64,000 bases of DNA from an uncultured Bacteroidota bacterium (GTDB lineage Bacteria > Bacteroidota > Bacteroidia > B-17B0 > Aurantibacillaceae), in contig CAILKE010000043.1 in the NCBI GenBank assembly GCA_903834765.1, positions 62,001 through 126,000 on the forward strand, read 5' to 3'. Made by a program: the position numbers and the translations under genes. Positions 42,373 to 52,544 of this stretch are shown one piece after another (within the stretch, counting starts at the first letter, position 1; each line of letters begins with the position of its first letter). The notes below the pieces were generated by a model. It was not told the origin of the DNA. It worked only from the letters and a program-made list of their open reading frames with translations, and did not search any database.

Positions 42373-43347
42373 TTAAGGATGCGATTTATCAATTGAGATT
42401 TGGAAAAGGCTTCCAGATGGTTTGTTATCAGAGACACTAACAAGTGCATGATGTGTGTTGCAAATTTGTTTGACGATGAACAAACCAATACCTGTGCCTT
42501 TTGTTTTTCGAGTTTCCTCGTTACCACTTCTGTAAAATTTTTCAAATATTTTTTGTTTTTCAGAATCAGGGATGCCACAACCTTTATCGGCAACTTCAAA
42601 CAACACAGTGTTATTTTCAGCTTTTAAAGTAAGAATTACTTCCAGTGTTTCATAAGAATATTTAATGGCGTTTTCAACTAAATTGATTATGACTGAGGGT
42701 AATAAATCCTTATCTCCTTTTATGAAAATGTTTGGCTCGATAATTAATTTAATCCACTTGTTTTCAAGATACATCTCAAAATACCTTTCAACAGTTTGTT
42801 CTATGAGTTCGCTTAAATTAACGGGTGTTAAATGAGATGAACTGTTTTTGTTTTCAACCTGTGTTACTAGCAACACGTTGTCAACTAATTTATGTAAACG
42901 ATCTGTTTCTTTGAGGGCACTATTAAGTAGTTGAATTTGTTTTTCCCTATCAAGTTCATGCTTTAGCAGGGTTTGTAATTGTAACTTTGATGAAGCTATT
43001 GGTGTTTTTAGTTCGTGCGATACGCTCAGTATAAAATTATTTTGTTGTGTGGCTAATTCATTTTCTTTACGAATGGATTTTCGTACTTGATTAATCCCAA
43101 ATAATAAAATTAATAAAAACACAGTGCCTTCACCAACAGTCATGTATAGACGCAAAGTCTTTTTGTGCTCCAAAGCCTCAATGTCACGCATAATCAGGGC
43201 ATCATCCGTTGATGATAATGCAGCCAAATGTTGTTTTTCTGAAATAATTTCGTTGGACTGTCTTACTAATAAAACTTCCCACCACAAAAACTGTAACACA
43301 ATATAACTAACAAGTATAGAAAATATTATGGTGGTTCTTTTCGACAT
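42373..43347 (-). CDS. Sensor histidine kinase without adjacent response regulator
   Basis: This is a 324-residue kinase. One membrane helix is at about residues 7-28 and a second at about 66-85, with only a 40-residue periplasmic loop between, so it likely senses a membrane signal or partner. The HisKA box SVSHELKTPIA has the phospho-accepting His111. The ATPase domain has NLVENAIKYS, DKGCGIPDSE and GTGIGLFIVK. It is separated by 1 bp from the upstream adhesin-like gene and by 3 bp from the binding protein gene, so it is part of the same operon. Its regulator is elsewhere. Confidence 0.88.
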   Translation of the reverse strand: MSKRTTIIFSILVSYIVLQFLWWEVLLVRQSNEIISEKQHLAALSSTDDALIMRDIEALEHKKTLRLYMTVGEGTVFLLILLFGINQVRKSIRKENELATQQNNFILSVSHELKTPIASSKLQLQTLLKHELDREKQIQLLNSALKETDRLHKLVDNVLLVTQVENKNSSSHLTPVNLSELIEQTVERYFEMYLENKWIKLIIEPNIFIKGDKDLLPSVIINLVENAIKYSYETLEVILTLKAENNTVLFEVADKGCGIPDSEKQKIFEKFYRSGNEETRKTKGTGIGLFIVKQICNTHHALVSVSDNKPSGSLFQISIDKSHP

Positions 43348-43348
43348 A

Positions 43349-46048
43349 TTATTTATGGAAGATCTGTAAAAAGCCTTTTATGTTTCTAGTTACAATACCA
43401 GCTACTCTAATTTCATGCACGTCACATACATAAAAATAGGTGCCTTCCGAAGCTAATAATTTTGTCTGTATTACTTTGCCGTCCCAATTAAAGCCTGCGT
43501 CGGTAGTTTCATAAACTAACGTCCCCCATCGGTTATAAACTTTTAAATCAATGTCTTTAACGAATTTATTTTTTATGGCTTTAAAGAAGTCATTAATTCC
43601 GTCTCCGTTTGTTGTAATAACATTTGGGAGTTCATATTCAGGACAATTATCCACACACATTTTAGCACTTTGTAAACTTTCATTATTGAATGAATCTACT
43701 GAAGTAATTGCATAACAGCCCGCAATAGATGTTAGGTTGTCGAAAGCTAAAATAGTATCGGATATAACTTTTATAGAATCTAAAAATACCAAAGGATCAT
43801 TTTCTGTGGGTGCAGAATACAAATAATATTTAACGGCATCATTACAGCAAGAGTTATTCGGATTCGTCCATTTTAACATCAAGGTTGGAACCAAGCAGTC
43901 AGAAATTATTTCTAATTTAGGTGCACAAGGAGGAGTAGTGTCTACTGGTTTGGCGCATACTTCTTGCGAAAAATTAATGAGTGGCCTAATGATTGCCGGA
44001 TCTGAATATTGACCTATAGCTTCAATTTTATAGCAATACAAAGCGCCGTTTACTAAACCGGTATCTGTATAATTAGTTGTAGTTGTGCTATCTCTTAATA
44101 CAAAAATAGTTGAAGAAGGTATTTTTCTCCATACTCTAAATTTATAATTTGTCCATGGCACTTGCTGTTGCCACGATAACCCCATTTGATTTCCTCCTGG
44201 ATTAAGGCTTAAAAAGATAGACGAAGCGCGTTGACCATTTCCTACAAACTGCCCATTAGCATAAAACTCAATTTTATAGGTATGAGCATTTGCTACTGTA
44301 TTTGTATTTAGATGTGTATAGCTTGTATCCGTTAGTTGGTTTAAGGCTGCAAAATATGGTTTTGTTACTGAATAAACAGATGTATATGTCGCATTAGGAT
44401 ATCCATCGTAATGCATCAATCTGAATTCATATGGACCAGGGACTGTAAGGGTATCTAATGCATTATTACCTAATAGTGGTTTTATCCACCTTACATAAAC
44501 AGAACCGGTAGATGGATCGGTTGTTTTTACATCAGCATTTACTAAAATCGGAACGTCGCGTTTAAGCTGAACGCATACTTGATTAGAAGCATAGCTTTCG
44601 GAACCATCAGTATATAATGCATAAACGATATAACTATAATTGGATCCTTGCGATAAGCCAATACCATTATTATTATCAATAAATTGAACATCGTTAATAT
44701 CAAGCGTGTGACCAATATAAGTAAAGCCGGTATAAGCAGGAACGCCTAACTCGCAATAGCCATGAACCCAAGGCACACAGTTTTCTTTACGGTAAACTTT
44801 ATAATATAAAATGTGATTACCAGTCGTTAATTGGCAAACTGGTTTTTGCCAATTTAATTTCACGCTTGTACCCAATGGAACTGCCGTAAGACTTAATGGC
44901 GGCGGTGCCACTACTGTAATATTAAAAGTTTTAAAATCAACTAAAGGAATACTTGGATCGTTATCTAAAACTTTAACAGTAACTTGATAAGGTGTTTTAC
45001 GAATATGAGCGCAAGATGTTTGCCAACGAAAAGAACCAGATGCAGGACTCAAAGATGGCGAAGCCGCAAAGGTGGCAATTGGCGCTACAACTCCAAAAGG
45101 TGCGCCGTTAGCGCTAAGCGTGAGCACATCATTATCAGGATCGGTCGCTTTAATAGTTTTGATTAATAATGATCCTGCTAAAACGCAGGTATCGTTAAGT
45201 ACTTGTATGTTTGGCGAATTATTATTACAAGCTCCTACATCTACCTGCAAATCACGCAATACATAGCCAACCATTACCCAATCACCATCAAATGTTTTTC
45301 GCCATTCCTTAATAATCATAGCTAAATTATACTCTCCTTGCATTTGTGGAGTGCACCAAGTGAGTGTTCCAGTATAAGCATTAACGTTATATGTTCCACC
45401 TCCTGTTGCAGGATATGCATAACCGGCACACACATATCCTTGGTCACCAAGACAATTTGCAAGTTCATACGATAAACTATCTCCATCCACATCATAAGCG
45501 CCAGGATTATGCAAAAAACATTTACCCACACAGCCTTTATCAATAGGCGGAAAGGTTAATACTGGCGAACTATTACTACCTAAAAAACTAGAAATAATTA
45601 ATAACGAACGAATATAAAAAACTTGATTTGATGAGTTAGACATATTAAGAACTCCAGCATTTCTATTAGGGTCTTGCATACTAATCAAATAACTTCCTGG
45701 CCCCGGATATGTATGTGTCGTTACATATTCATTCATTCGAGTGGTGCCCCCTATTAAATTAACGCCATCTTTCGCAGGTGGCGAACAAGCTATACTTGTT
45801 GTTCCGTTTGTTCTATTGACGGCCACACGCGGAGTACCATCTCCAAAATCAACGGTATCTTGACATCTATCAGGCGGGATTAACCCACTAATAACAGTTA
45901 AGTTAGTGTATGTTGTTACTTTGATTTGATACGTATAGCCATACAACCATTTATAAGTAATTTCTCCTGCGCGGTTGTGCGATGCTTTTGAGGTAAAAAA
46001 CAATCCCATCAAGCACAAGATGAATATATAATAACGCGATTTAAGCAT
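43349..46048 (-). CDS. Large secreted protein with gliding-motility-type (CHU_C) C-terminal domain
   Basis: This is 899 residues with a signal peptide (residues about 1-22, LCLMGLFFTSKASHN). It is a chain of beta-sandwich/fibronectin-like modules (for example LTAVPLGTSVKLNWQKP, LSLNPGGNQMGLSWQQQ). The C-terminal 90 residues (ELPNVITTNGDGINDFFKA through DLKVYNRWGTLVYET to GFLQIFHK) are the CHU_C/type B T9SS sorting domain. It is probably a surface adhesin. It starts the tail of an operon with the T9SS protein upstream and the kinase and importer genes downstream. Confidence 0.87.
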   Translation of the reverse strand: MLKSRYYIFILCLMGLFFTSKASHNRAGEITYKWLYGYTYQIKVTTYTNLTVISGLIPPDRCQDTVDFGDGTPRVAVNRTNGTTSIACSPPAKDGVNLIGGTTRMNEYVTTHTYPGPGSYLISMQDPNRNAGVLNMSNSSNQVFYIRSLLIISSFLGSNSSPVLTFPPIDKGCVGKCFLHNPGAYDVDGDSLSYELANCLGDQGYVCAGYAYPATGGGTYNVNAYTGTLTWCTPQMQGEYNLAMIIKEWRKTFDGDWVMVGYVLRDLQVDVGACNNNSPNIQVLNDTCVLAGSLLIKTIKATDPDNDVLTLSANGAPFGVVAPIATFAASPSLSPASGSFRWQTSCAHIRKTPYQVTVKVLDNDPSIPLVDFKTFNITVVAPPPLSLTAVPLGTSVKLNWQKPVCQLTTGNHILYYKVYRKENCVPWVHGYCELGVPAYTGFTYIGHTLDINDVQFIDNNNGIGLSQGSNYSYIVYALYTDGSESYASNQVCVQLKRDVPILVNADVKTTDPSTGSVYVRWIKPLLGNNALDTLTVPGPYEFRLMHYDGYPNATYTSVYSVTKPYFAALNQLTDTSYTHLNTNTVANAHTYKIEFYANGQFVGNGQRASSIFLSLNPGGNQMGLSWQQQVPWTNYKFRVWRKIPSSTIFVLRDSTTTTNYTDTGLVNGALYCYKIEAIGQYSDPAIIRPLINFSQEVCAKPVDTTPPCAPKLEIISDCLVPTLMLKWTNPNNSCCNDAVKYYLYSAPTENDPLVFLDSIKVISDTILAFDNLTSIAGCYAITSVDSFNNESLQSAKMCVDNCPEYELPNVITTNGDGINDFFKAIKNKFVKDIDLKVYNRWGTLVYETTDAGFNWDGKVIQTKLLASEGTYFYVCDVHEIRVAGIVTRNIKGFLQIFHK

Positions 46049-46059
46049 GATGCTGTATT

Positions 46060-47928
46060 TTAATTTTTAATAATTTTTTTAGTGATGTTAGTGCCTTTGT
46101 TGCCAGTAATTTTTACATAATAGATTCCTGCCGATATGTCGCGTAAGCTGAATTGAAAGGTGTTTTGAAGTACTTTAATCCAATCGCGTAATAACACAGT
46201 TACTAATTTTCCTTGCGCATCGTATAATTCAAAGTTTACATATTCTATCTGCGATATATTTAATTCTATATTAAATAAATCTTGCGAGGGATTAGGAAAT
46301 AATAAAGCGGGCATGTTGTTAGGCGTGTCTATATTTTTTATTCCTACAATTGTTCCAGCATCTATCCCTATTTGTGCTAACCAAGTTCCATGAGCGTTAG
46401 GATATGACGCACTGTATTGATAGCCATAATAACCACTCATCCAAACTTCACCTGGGTTATTATACTTGCGTTGAGAACCTGAATAATCTCCCCAACGCTC
46501 TAAATTTCCCGATAACAGATTGACAGGTTTAGCTCCATTTTTTATTCGCAATACATTTGAAAAATTCCCTAAAGCATCTGCTTTAATCGCCGAGCAGCCC
46601 GCATTTAATTTATTAGATGTATGATTAAAGGTGATGATGGCAGTATTATCCAAAGCATTCAATCCTGCATACGAAATATTTGGATAACCAAAATCAACCG
46701 TGTCATTAGCGATGATATAACCTGAAGCTGTTGCGGCAACACTTTGCGGACTATCAATGACTCCATAATACACAGTCACATGATTATTTAATGGGTTATT
46801 GGTATTATGCACGTATTGTATTTTATTGTTTTCGTAAAAAGCGCCCATCACACGAGAATCATTGGTGGCAAGGGTTTGCGTGGCAATGGGTTGTCTTCCA
46901 CCTGGAGGAAAATAGTAGGATTGATTTGATTTTAAGACTTTAACCGTAACGGTGTTGGTTGGAGAACCAATGGTATCAGTCACTTCAGCAATAAAGACCG
47001 AATCATTTTGTGAAGCAAAATTACGACTTGAAATAAAAAACATATTTGGTTTATAGAGCTTACTTCCTCCTTTTGCAGGACATAAATTACGTAAGGATTT
47101 GGAACCGTATTTGATACCACTATGAATAACAGCGCCTAATGGCAATCCCGCATAGCCACTATCTTTTTTAATTTGCCAAATTACTGTTTCTACAAAACCA
47201 GTTTGCCATGAGCTATCGTTGTATAATAAGTTGATGCTTAAAAATACTTCCTTTTCCGTCATAGCAAGCATAGGGTAATCCGACCATAGGTGATTATTTA
47301 ATGGGTTGCCAGGTAAGGTATATAAATTCCAATTTCCACTAGGGTTATTAGTTTGCGAAAATCCAAAAATAAGTTTACTCGTAGTATCTACATAGCCCGT
47401 AAAGCACATAAAAATAAAGCGATCTGTTTTTGGATCATATAATACTTTTGGATCACTCTCTTGGTGTTTGCTATTAACAGGGGCTGTAAAGGCGGCTAAT
47501 GATTTTAAAGGGGAGCCTGTAAATGTCTTTGTGTTGTAAACTAAAATATTTGTATTTACAACCGACATAATAATTCCTGAATCAGAAATAGCAATATCGT
47601 TATCGTTTGGTGTGCTTGCACCCCACGTGTTTCCAAAATAATTAACGCCTAAGGCTAAATTGGGTAATAAAGTTTGTGTTGTATTAGAAGATAGTCGCGT
47701 ATTTTTAGTTTCAGGATAATTATAATGAACCATTTTTTCGGAACCAGGTTTAGGCATTTCCTTTACTAATAAAGCCGGGCTAAAATCTTGAGTAATCTGT
47801 TCCAAATTAATGGTTGCTTGTTTGGCAAATGTAAATCGCTTTTGGTTGGATGAGCTTTGTGCCATCACGTAAATTGATATTACAAAAAACAAAGAAAAGT
47901 AATTTATTTTTTTCATTCTGAAAAGCAT
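46060..47928 (-). CDS. Secreted beta-propeller-like protein with T9SS type A domain
   Basis: This is 622 residues. ATG 47928 or ATG 47916 (giving MKKINYFSLFFVISIYVMAQ, a better signal peptide) are both possible starts. The body (residues about 90-530) has repeated strand motifs and phrases such as NDNDIAISDSGIIMSVVNT and WMSGYYGYQYSASYPNAHG. These resemble bacterial proteins with BNR/propeller-type repeats, but the fold is inferred. The C-terminus (LFPNPSQDLFNIELNI to GTNITKKIIKN) is a T9SS type A sorting domain. It is the first gene of a roughly 8.4-kb minus-strand operon ending with the ABC ATPase. Confidence 0.82.
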   Translation of the reverse strand: MLFRMKKINYFSLFFVISIYVMAQSSSNQKRFTFAKQATINLEQITQDFSPALLVKEMPKPGSEKMVHYNYPETKNTRLSSNTTQTLLPNLALGVNYFGNTWGASTPNDNDIAISDSGIIMSVVNTNILVYNTKTFTGSPLKSLAAFTAPVNSKHQESDPKVLYDPKTDRFIFMCFTGYVDTTSKLIFGFSQTNNPSGNWNLYTLPGNPLNNHLWSDYPMLAMTEKEVFLSINLLYNDSSWQTGFVETVIWQIKKDSGYAGLPLGAVIHSGIKYGSKSLRNLCPAKGGSKLYKPNMFFISSRNFASQNDSVFIAEVTDTIGSPTNTVTVKVLKSNQSYYFPPGGRQPIATQTLATNDSRVMGAFYENNKIQYVHNTNNPLNNHVTVYYGVIDSPQSVAATASGYIIANDTVDFGYPNISYAGLNALDNTAIITFNHTSNKLNAGCSAIKADALGNFSNVLRIKNGAKPVNLLSGNLERWGDYSGSQRKYNNPGEVWMSGYYGYQYSASYPNAHGTWLAQIGIDAGTIVGIKNIDTPNNMPALLFPNPSQDLFNIELNISQIEYVNFELYDAQGKLVTVLLRDWIKVLQNTFQFSLRDISAGIYYVKITGNKGTNITKKIIKN

Positions 47929-48299
47929 GTTTTGTTTTTTAGATTGCTGACCAAAACAGTATTTAAAGATAACTAAAAAACGAACATAAAAGCGTTTATA
48001 ACAGTTTTTGTAATTATACCGATAATAATTACAGAATTGCCCAAACTACTCGTTCTCATTAATTAATGCATCCACTAAAAAATAGCTTTATGTTGGATGT
48101 TGTTCAATGATTTTTATCATTGTATTGTCCAAAATCACCCCCCATCTTTAGCCTATTTTATGATGCCGTTTGGTATTCAACAATATTTACATCACAAATA
48201 CAAACTTTTCAACGGCTTTATTTTAAAATTATTCTTCTAAAAAACGCTTTAGCATTTGTATTAGTAGTAATTTTACAATTCTTTAACAAATTCTTTTTC
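47929..48299. other. 371-bp divergent intergenic region upstream of kup
   Basis: No gene is seen. A continuous frame enters kup from 48120, but its first 60 codons look non-coding. Two hairpins are visible: GTAATTAT/ATAATTAC at 48010-48032, and CAATGAT-TTTT-ATCATTG at 48105-48122. The region must contain promoters for two divergent units, kup and the T9SS/importer operon. No known K+ or c-di-AMP riboswitch is recognisable. Confidence 0.5.
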
Positions 48300-50255
48300 A
48301 TGAGCACACAACATCATGGTCACGTAAGTAAAATTACTGCAGCAGGTTTATTGGTTACCCTTGGAATTATTTATGGAGATATTGGTACTTCTCCTCTTTA
48401 TGTAATGAGCGCTATCATTGGTAAAGAAGCGATTAGTAGAGATATTGTGATGGGAGGAATTTCCTGTATTTTTTGGACCTTAACCCTTCAAACTACCGTA
48501 AAGTATGTTATTTTAACTCTTAAGGCTGATAATAAAGGTGAGGGCGGTATCTTTTCACTTTATACGTTAGTTAAACGCACAAAATATAAATGGTTAATTG
48601 TACCGGCAATTATAGGAGGTAGCGCATTGTTAGCAGATGGAATTATTACACCACCAATTTCGGTGGCTTCTGCTATAGAAGGATTGAAAGTGTATAATGC
48701 TGAATTAAATACAGTCCCAATTGTAATTGGTATTTTATGTGGCTTATTTTTTATTCAACAATTTGGTACAGCATTTATAGGGAAGTTTTTTGGTCCATTA
48801 ATGACTATTTGGTTTGTGATGCTTGGGGCACTTGGTATTTGGCAGTTAACAAGCAATTGGGGAATTTTAGCAGCGTTAAATCCCTATTACGCATACAAAT
48901 TATTAGTAATACATCCTTCAGGATATTTGATTTTAGGCTCAGTATTTTTATGTACAACAGGAGCAGAAGCGTTGTATTCAGATCTTGGACATTGCGGAAA
49001 ACAAAATATCCGTATATCATGGATTTTTGTAAAATCCATGTTGGTTTTAAATTATTTTGGTCAAGGTGCTTGGCTTATTGCTCATGAGGGCAGAACCATG
49101 GATTCATTTAATACTCCGAATCCGTTTTATGCATTAATGCCACAAGGATTTTTACCATACGGAATCATCATAGCAACGATAGCTGCCGTTATTGCTTCTC
49201 AAGCATTAATTAGCGGATCGTTTAGTTTAATTAACGAGGCAATGCGATTAAATTTATGGCCAAAAGTTGGCGTAAAATATCCATCAGAAATGAAAGGTCA
49301 ATTATATATTCCTTCTTTAAATTGGTTATTACTAGCAGGTTGTATTGGTGTTGTTTTGTATTTTAGAGAAGCTTCAAATATGGAAGCGGCTTATGGTTTG
49401 GCCATTGTATTGTGTATGTTAATGACAACAACATTACTGAATTTTTATATGCACATGCGAAGGTATAAGCCATTTTTAATTTATATAACAATTACTGCCT
49501 ATGTGATAATTGAATTATCCTTTTTAGCGGCTAATCTTAGTAAATTTACACACGGTGGTTGGATTACTTTGTTAATTGCTAGCATATTAATGAGCATCAT
49601 GACTATTTGGTATTTAGCAAAAAAAATCCGTCAACGATATGTCGATGTGGTTAAGTTAGCAGATCATCAACAAAAATTAGTGGATTTAAGTAATGATGAA
49701 TCTATTCCAAAGTATGCAACGCATTTGGTATATATGACAGGTGCAAATAACCCAGAAGAAATTGAATCTAAAGTTATTTATTCTATTTTACAAAAACGCC
49801 CTAAACGCGCCGATATTTATTGGTTTGTGCATGTAGACGTTATGGATGAGCCTTATCGTATGGATTATAAAGTAACTCACGTAGCTGCTGATGATATTAT
49901 ACGAGTTGATTTTAGATTAGGATTTAGAGTAGCGCCAAAAGTGAATTTAATGTTTAGAAAAGTAGTCGAAGATTTGGTTAAAAACCATGAAGTGGATATT
50001 ACGAGTCGATACGAATCACTTAATAAAAATAACATCATAGGTGATTTTAAATTTGTGGTACTTGAGAAATTCTTATCCTACGAAAACGAATTACCATTCT
50101 TTGAGAAGGTAATTTTAAATGCGTATTTCATGCTTAAGAAATTTAGTATCAGTGAAGCTAAAGCATTTGGTTTAGATAGTAGTTCGGTGAAGATAGAAAA
50201 ATTCCCAATGATAATAAGCCCAGCAAAAGATATTAATTTGAAACGTATATTTTAA
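48300..50255 (+). CDS. kup: KUP-family potassium uptake protein
   Basis: This H+/K+ symporter of the inner membrane is 651 residues from ATG 48300, the family's usual length. A 60-codon upstream extension is not conserved-looking and is excluded. The signature GDIGTSPLYV lies at about residues 25-34. About twelve membrane helices occupy residues 20-455 and a cytoplasmic tail of about 190 residues follows. FCTTGAEALYSDLGH is a further KUP hallmark (seen here as CTTGAEALYSDLGH). It is monocistronic, with a T-poor end. Confidence 0.94.
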   Translation: MSTQHHGHVSKITAAGLLVTLGIIYGDIGTSPLYVMSAIIGKEAISRDIVMGGISCIFWTLTLQTTVKYVILTLKADNKGEGGIFSLYTLVKRTKYKWLIVPAIIGGSALLADGIITPPISVASAIEGLKVYNAELNTVPIVIGILCGLFFIQQFGTAFIGKFFGPLMTIWFVMLGALGIWQLTSNWGILAALNPYYAYKLLVIHPSGYLILGSVFLCTTGAEALYSDLGHCGKQNIRISWIFVKSMLVLNYFGQGAWLIAHEGRTMDSFNTPNPFYALMPQGFLPYGIIIATIAAVIASQALISGSFSLINEAMRLNLWPKVGVKYPSEMKGQLYIPSLNWLLLAGCIGVVLYFREASNMEAAYGLAIVLCMLMTTTLLNFYMHMRRYKPFLIYITITAYVIIELSFLAANLSKFTHGGWITLLIASILMSIMTIWYLAKKIRQRYVDVVKLADHQQKLVDLSNDESIPKYATHLVYMTGANNPEEIESKVIYSILQKRPKRADIYWFVHVDVMDEPYRMDYKVTHVAADDIIRVDFRLGFRVAPKVNLMFRKVVEDLVKNHEVDITSRYESLNKNNIIGDFKFVVLEKFLSYENELPFFEKVILNAYFMLKKFSISEAKAFGLDSSSVKIEKFPMIISPAKDINLKRIF

Positions 50256-50278
50256 TACTAAAACTCGTTTGGGTATAT

Positions 50279-51508
50279 TTACTGTAGTAAACTCTTAATT
50301 AAACTTTCAAGTTTTGTTTTAAAGACAATATACTCAATGCCAGTTGCAGGGCCATTAAAACCAGTGTAAATGGTTTTAACTTCGTGTTTTTTGTCCAAGA
50401 CAATAAGCGTTGGAAACGAAGTAATCTCATTTAAAAAAGGCAAACTTTCGGAGGCTTTGTCTTTACCTGTTAAGCCAGTGATAAGAAATTCATAACGAGC
50501 ATCAAATTTAGTTTTTAGTCGCTTAATGTTGTTTTTTACTTTATTTAAATCTGAGGTGCGTTCATAGGCTAATGCAATTATTTCTAAACCTTGATTAGAG
50601 TATGTATGATAAAGTTTTGCTAACAAAGCAGTTTCATCCATACAGTTTGGGCACCATGTACCCATTATTTGTATAACAACGGGTTTATTTTTATAACGAA
50701 GATCTGTAAGTGATATTTTTTTATCTAAAAGGTTATTGAACGAAAATATTACTTTATCGGATTGAGATTTTAGTTTTGTAATCGTTTCAGGATCTCGTAA
50801 TTTATAAGCGTCGTTGCGTTTTCCAATCCATGGTTCTTCCCAATTAGTTCCGGCATAATAATGCCCATTTGTAATTTCAATTCCATTGTTTTCTGCTGTA
50901 AATAAATAGGCATGCGAACCATCAAAGCAAGAAAGGTATAATGTGCCATTATGCACCATTCCTTCTAAAAATCGGTAGTCACCAGTTTCAGTTAAAAATG
51001 TTCCGGTAACATAATTACTACCATTGGTGTGCGAAAATACTCCTATTGCTTTGCTGCTATCTTTAGTATTTGGACTAAAATCTACTTCCCATTTACCTTC
51101 GTAAAAAGGATTTGATTTTTCGGGTAAAAATAAAAAGCGCTTGGAATTACCATAATTTGCAATAAACGGAATGATGTTATGTTCTTTTTTTGCATGATTA
51201 ATCCAAACTCCTTTCAATAAGGTGTCGCCTATTAATTGACACAAAAATTCTGAATCAAACACCGGCATTTTAAAATTAAAAGAATCAATTTTCGTTGCAA
51301 TTTCAGTAATGGTGATGCGCTCTTCTGCATTATGAATAACGAGTTCTGTTTTGCCTTCGTTTTTTTTAAGTTCAAAATTGAAAGGGAGTTCTGCGTTTTG
51401 TTTTGCGTTTAAAATTAATACACCCCGCCAAATTCCTTGCTTAGCTTGTTTCTGAGAGTATAGAGCTAAGCTAAAAAAAAGAAAAATAAATCTAATACTT
51501 GTTTTCAT
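50279..51508 (-). CDS. Exported TlpA-like thioredoxin-family protein
   Basis: This is 409 residues. The signal peptide is residues 1-18 (FIFLFFSLALYSQ). An N-terminal domain of about 245 residues has strands similar to the DUF4369-type region often preceding TlpA domains (an inferred relation). The C-terminal thioredoxin fold begins at about residue 265, with the redox motif WCPNC in MGTWCPNCMDETALLAKLY. It is likely a periplasmic thiol-disulfide oxidoreductase. It is the last gene after hemE, 15 bp apart, suggesting co-transcription with a haem-related step. Confidence 0.85.
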   Translation of the reverse strand: MKTSIRFIFLFFSLALYSQKQAKQGIWRGVLILNAKQNAELPFNFELKKNEGKTELVIHNAEERITITEIATKIDSFNFKMPVFDSEFLCQLIGDTLLKGVWINHAKKEHNIIPFIANYGNSKRFLFLPEKSNPFYEGKWEVDFSPNTKDSSKAIGVFSHTNGSNYVTGTFLTETGDYRFLEGMVHNGTLYLSCFDGSHAYLFTAENNGIEITNGHYYAGTNWEEPWIGKRNDAYKLRDPETITKLKSQSDKVIFSFNNLLDKKISLTDLRYKNKPVVIQIMGTWCPNCMDETALLAKLYHTYSNQGLEIIALAYERTSDLNKVKNNIKRLKTKFDARYEFLITGLTGKDKASESLPFLNEITSFPTLIVLDKKHEVKTIYTGFNGPATGIEYIVFKTKLESLIKSLLQ

Positions 51509-51523
51509 ACTTTGGTTATAGGA

Positions 51524-52543
51524 CTATAATCCTTTGATGCAATCAATAAAAAATTTCACTTTGTTTTTATCTAAGTCTGGATATAGGCCATGTCCTAGAT
51601 TAGCGATATAACGTTGTTTACCAAATGCAGAAACCATTTTACGAGCAGTTGCTTCAATTGTTTTTTCATCAGCATACAACATGCAAGGGTCGGCATTTCC
51701 TTGTAATGTTTTTTCGTGGCCAATAATAATACGCGCATCTTGAGGATTAATAGTCCAATCTAAGCCTATGGTGTTGCAATTTAATTTTGCCATATCTGCT
51801 AAGGCATAGTGCGCATCCTTTGCAAAAACGGTAACGGGAACTAATGGCTCAATCGCATCACAAATTTTAGAAATGTATTTTAAAGAAAATTCTAAATATT
51901 GTTCATGCCCTAATACACCAGCCCAACTATCAAATAGCTGAATCATATCGGCACCAGCAGCTACTTGTCCTTTTAAATAGTTGATAGTGCTTTGTGTAAT
52001 TTTTTCTAATAATTGATGGGCTAAAATTGGCTCTTGATATAAGAATTTTTTAGCCTGACTAAATGTTTTACTCCCACTTCCTTCAACCATGTATGCCATT
52101 AATGTCCACGGAGCACCACCAAAACCAATTAAAGGTACACGGTTATTTAAATCTTTTTTAGCTAACTTAATGGCTTGAATTACATAGTCTAAATCGCCTG
52201 CATCTGCTATGTGTAAATCATCAATGTCTTTTTGTGTCTTAATTGTTTTTTCAAAATTAGGACCTTTAGCTTCGATCATTTGGTAAGGCAATCCCATTGC
52301 TTCTGGTATTACCAAAATATCCGAAAATATAATGGCAGCATCTACACCTAAAATATCAACTGGTTGAATAGTTACTTCAGCAGCTAATTCTGGATTTTTT
52401 ACAAACTCAATAAAATTTTTGGCACGAGCTCGTGTTGCTTTATATTCTGGTAATATGCGCCCTGCTTGACGCATTAACCAAATTGGCACACGTTCAACAT
52501 GCTCTCCTTTAGCTGCTCTTAGAATTAAGTTGTTTTGATACAT
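51524..52543 (-). CDS. hemE: Uroporphyrinogen decarboxylase
   Basis: This cytosolic haem-biosynthesis enzyme converts uroporphyrinogen III to coproporphyrinogen III. The 339-residue chain has signature 1, [15 protein letters not shown] (residues 21-35), and signature 2, [16 protein letters not shown]. The substrate-binding Asp is in [14 protein letters not shown]. It starts 1 bp after the bestrophin-like stop and is 15 bp ahead of the TlpA-like gene. The window encodes several haem proteins (cytochromes), consistent with demand for haem. Confidence 0.95.
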   Translation of the reverse strand: MYQNNLILRAAKGEHVERVPIWLMRQAGRILPEYKATRARAKNFIEFVKNPELAAEVTIQPVDILGVDAAIIFSDILVIPEAMGLPYQMIEAKGPNFEKTIKTQKDIDDLHIADAGDLDYVIQAIKLAKKDLNNRVPLIGFGGAPWTLMAYMVEGSGSKTFSQAKKFLYQEPILAHQLLEKITQSTINYLKGQVAAGADMIQLFDSWAGVLGHEQYLEFSLKYISKICDAIEPLVPVTVFAKDAHYALADMAKLNCNTIGLDWTINPQDARIIIGHEKTLQGNADPCMLYADEKTIEATARKMVSAFGKQRYIANLGHGLYPDLDKNKVKFFIDCIKGL

Positions 52544-52544
52544 A

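Noticed and set aside
48120-48299. 60-codon N-terminal extension of Kup
   Set aside because: The family length and motif position fit ATG 48300, and the extension lies over AT-rich non-coding-looking DNA with a hairpin at its edge.
47929-48299. Riboswitch upstream of kup
   Set aside because: Only two short AT-rich hairpins are visible; no known K+, c-di-AMP or other riboswitch core could be matched by eye.
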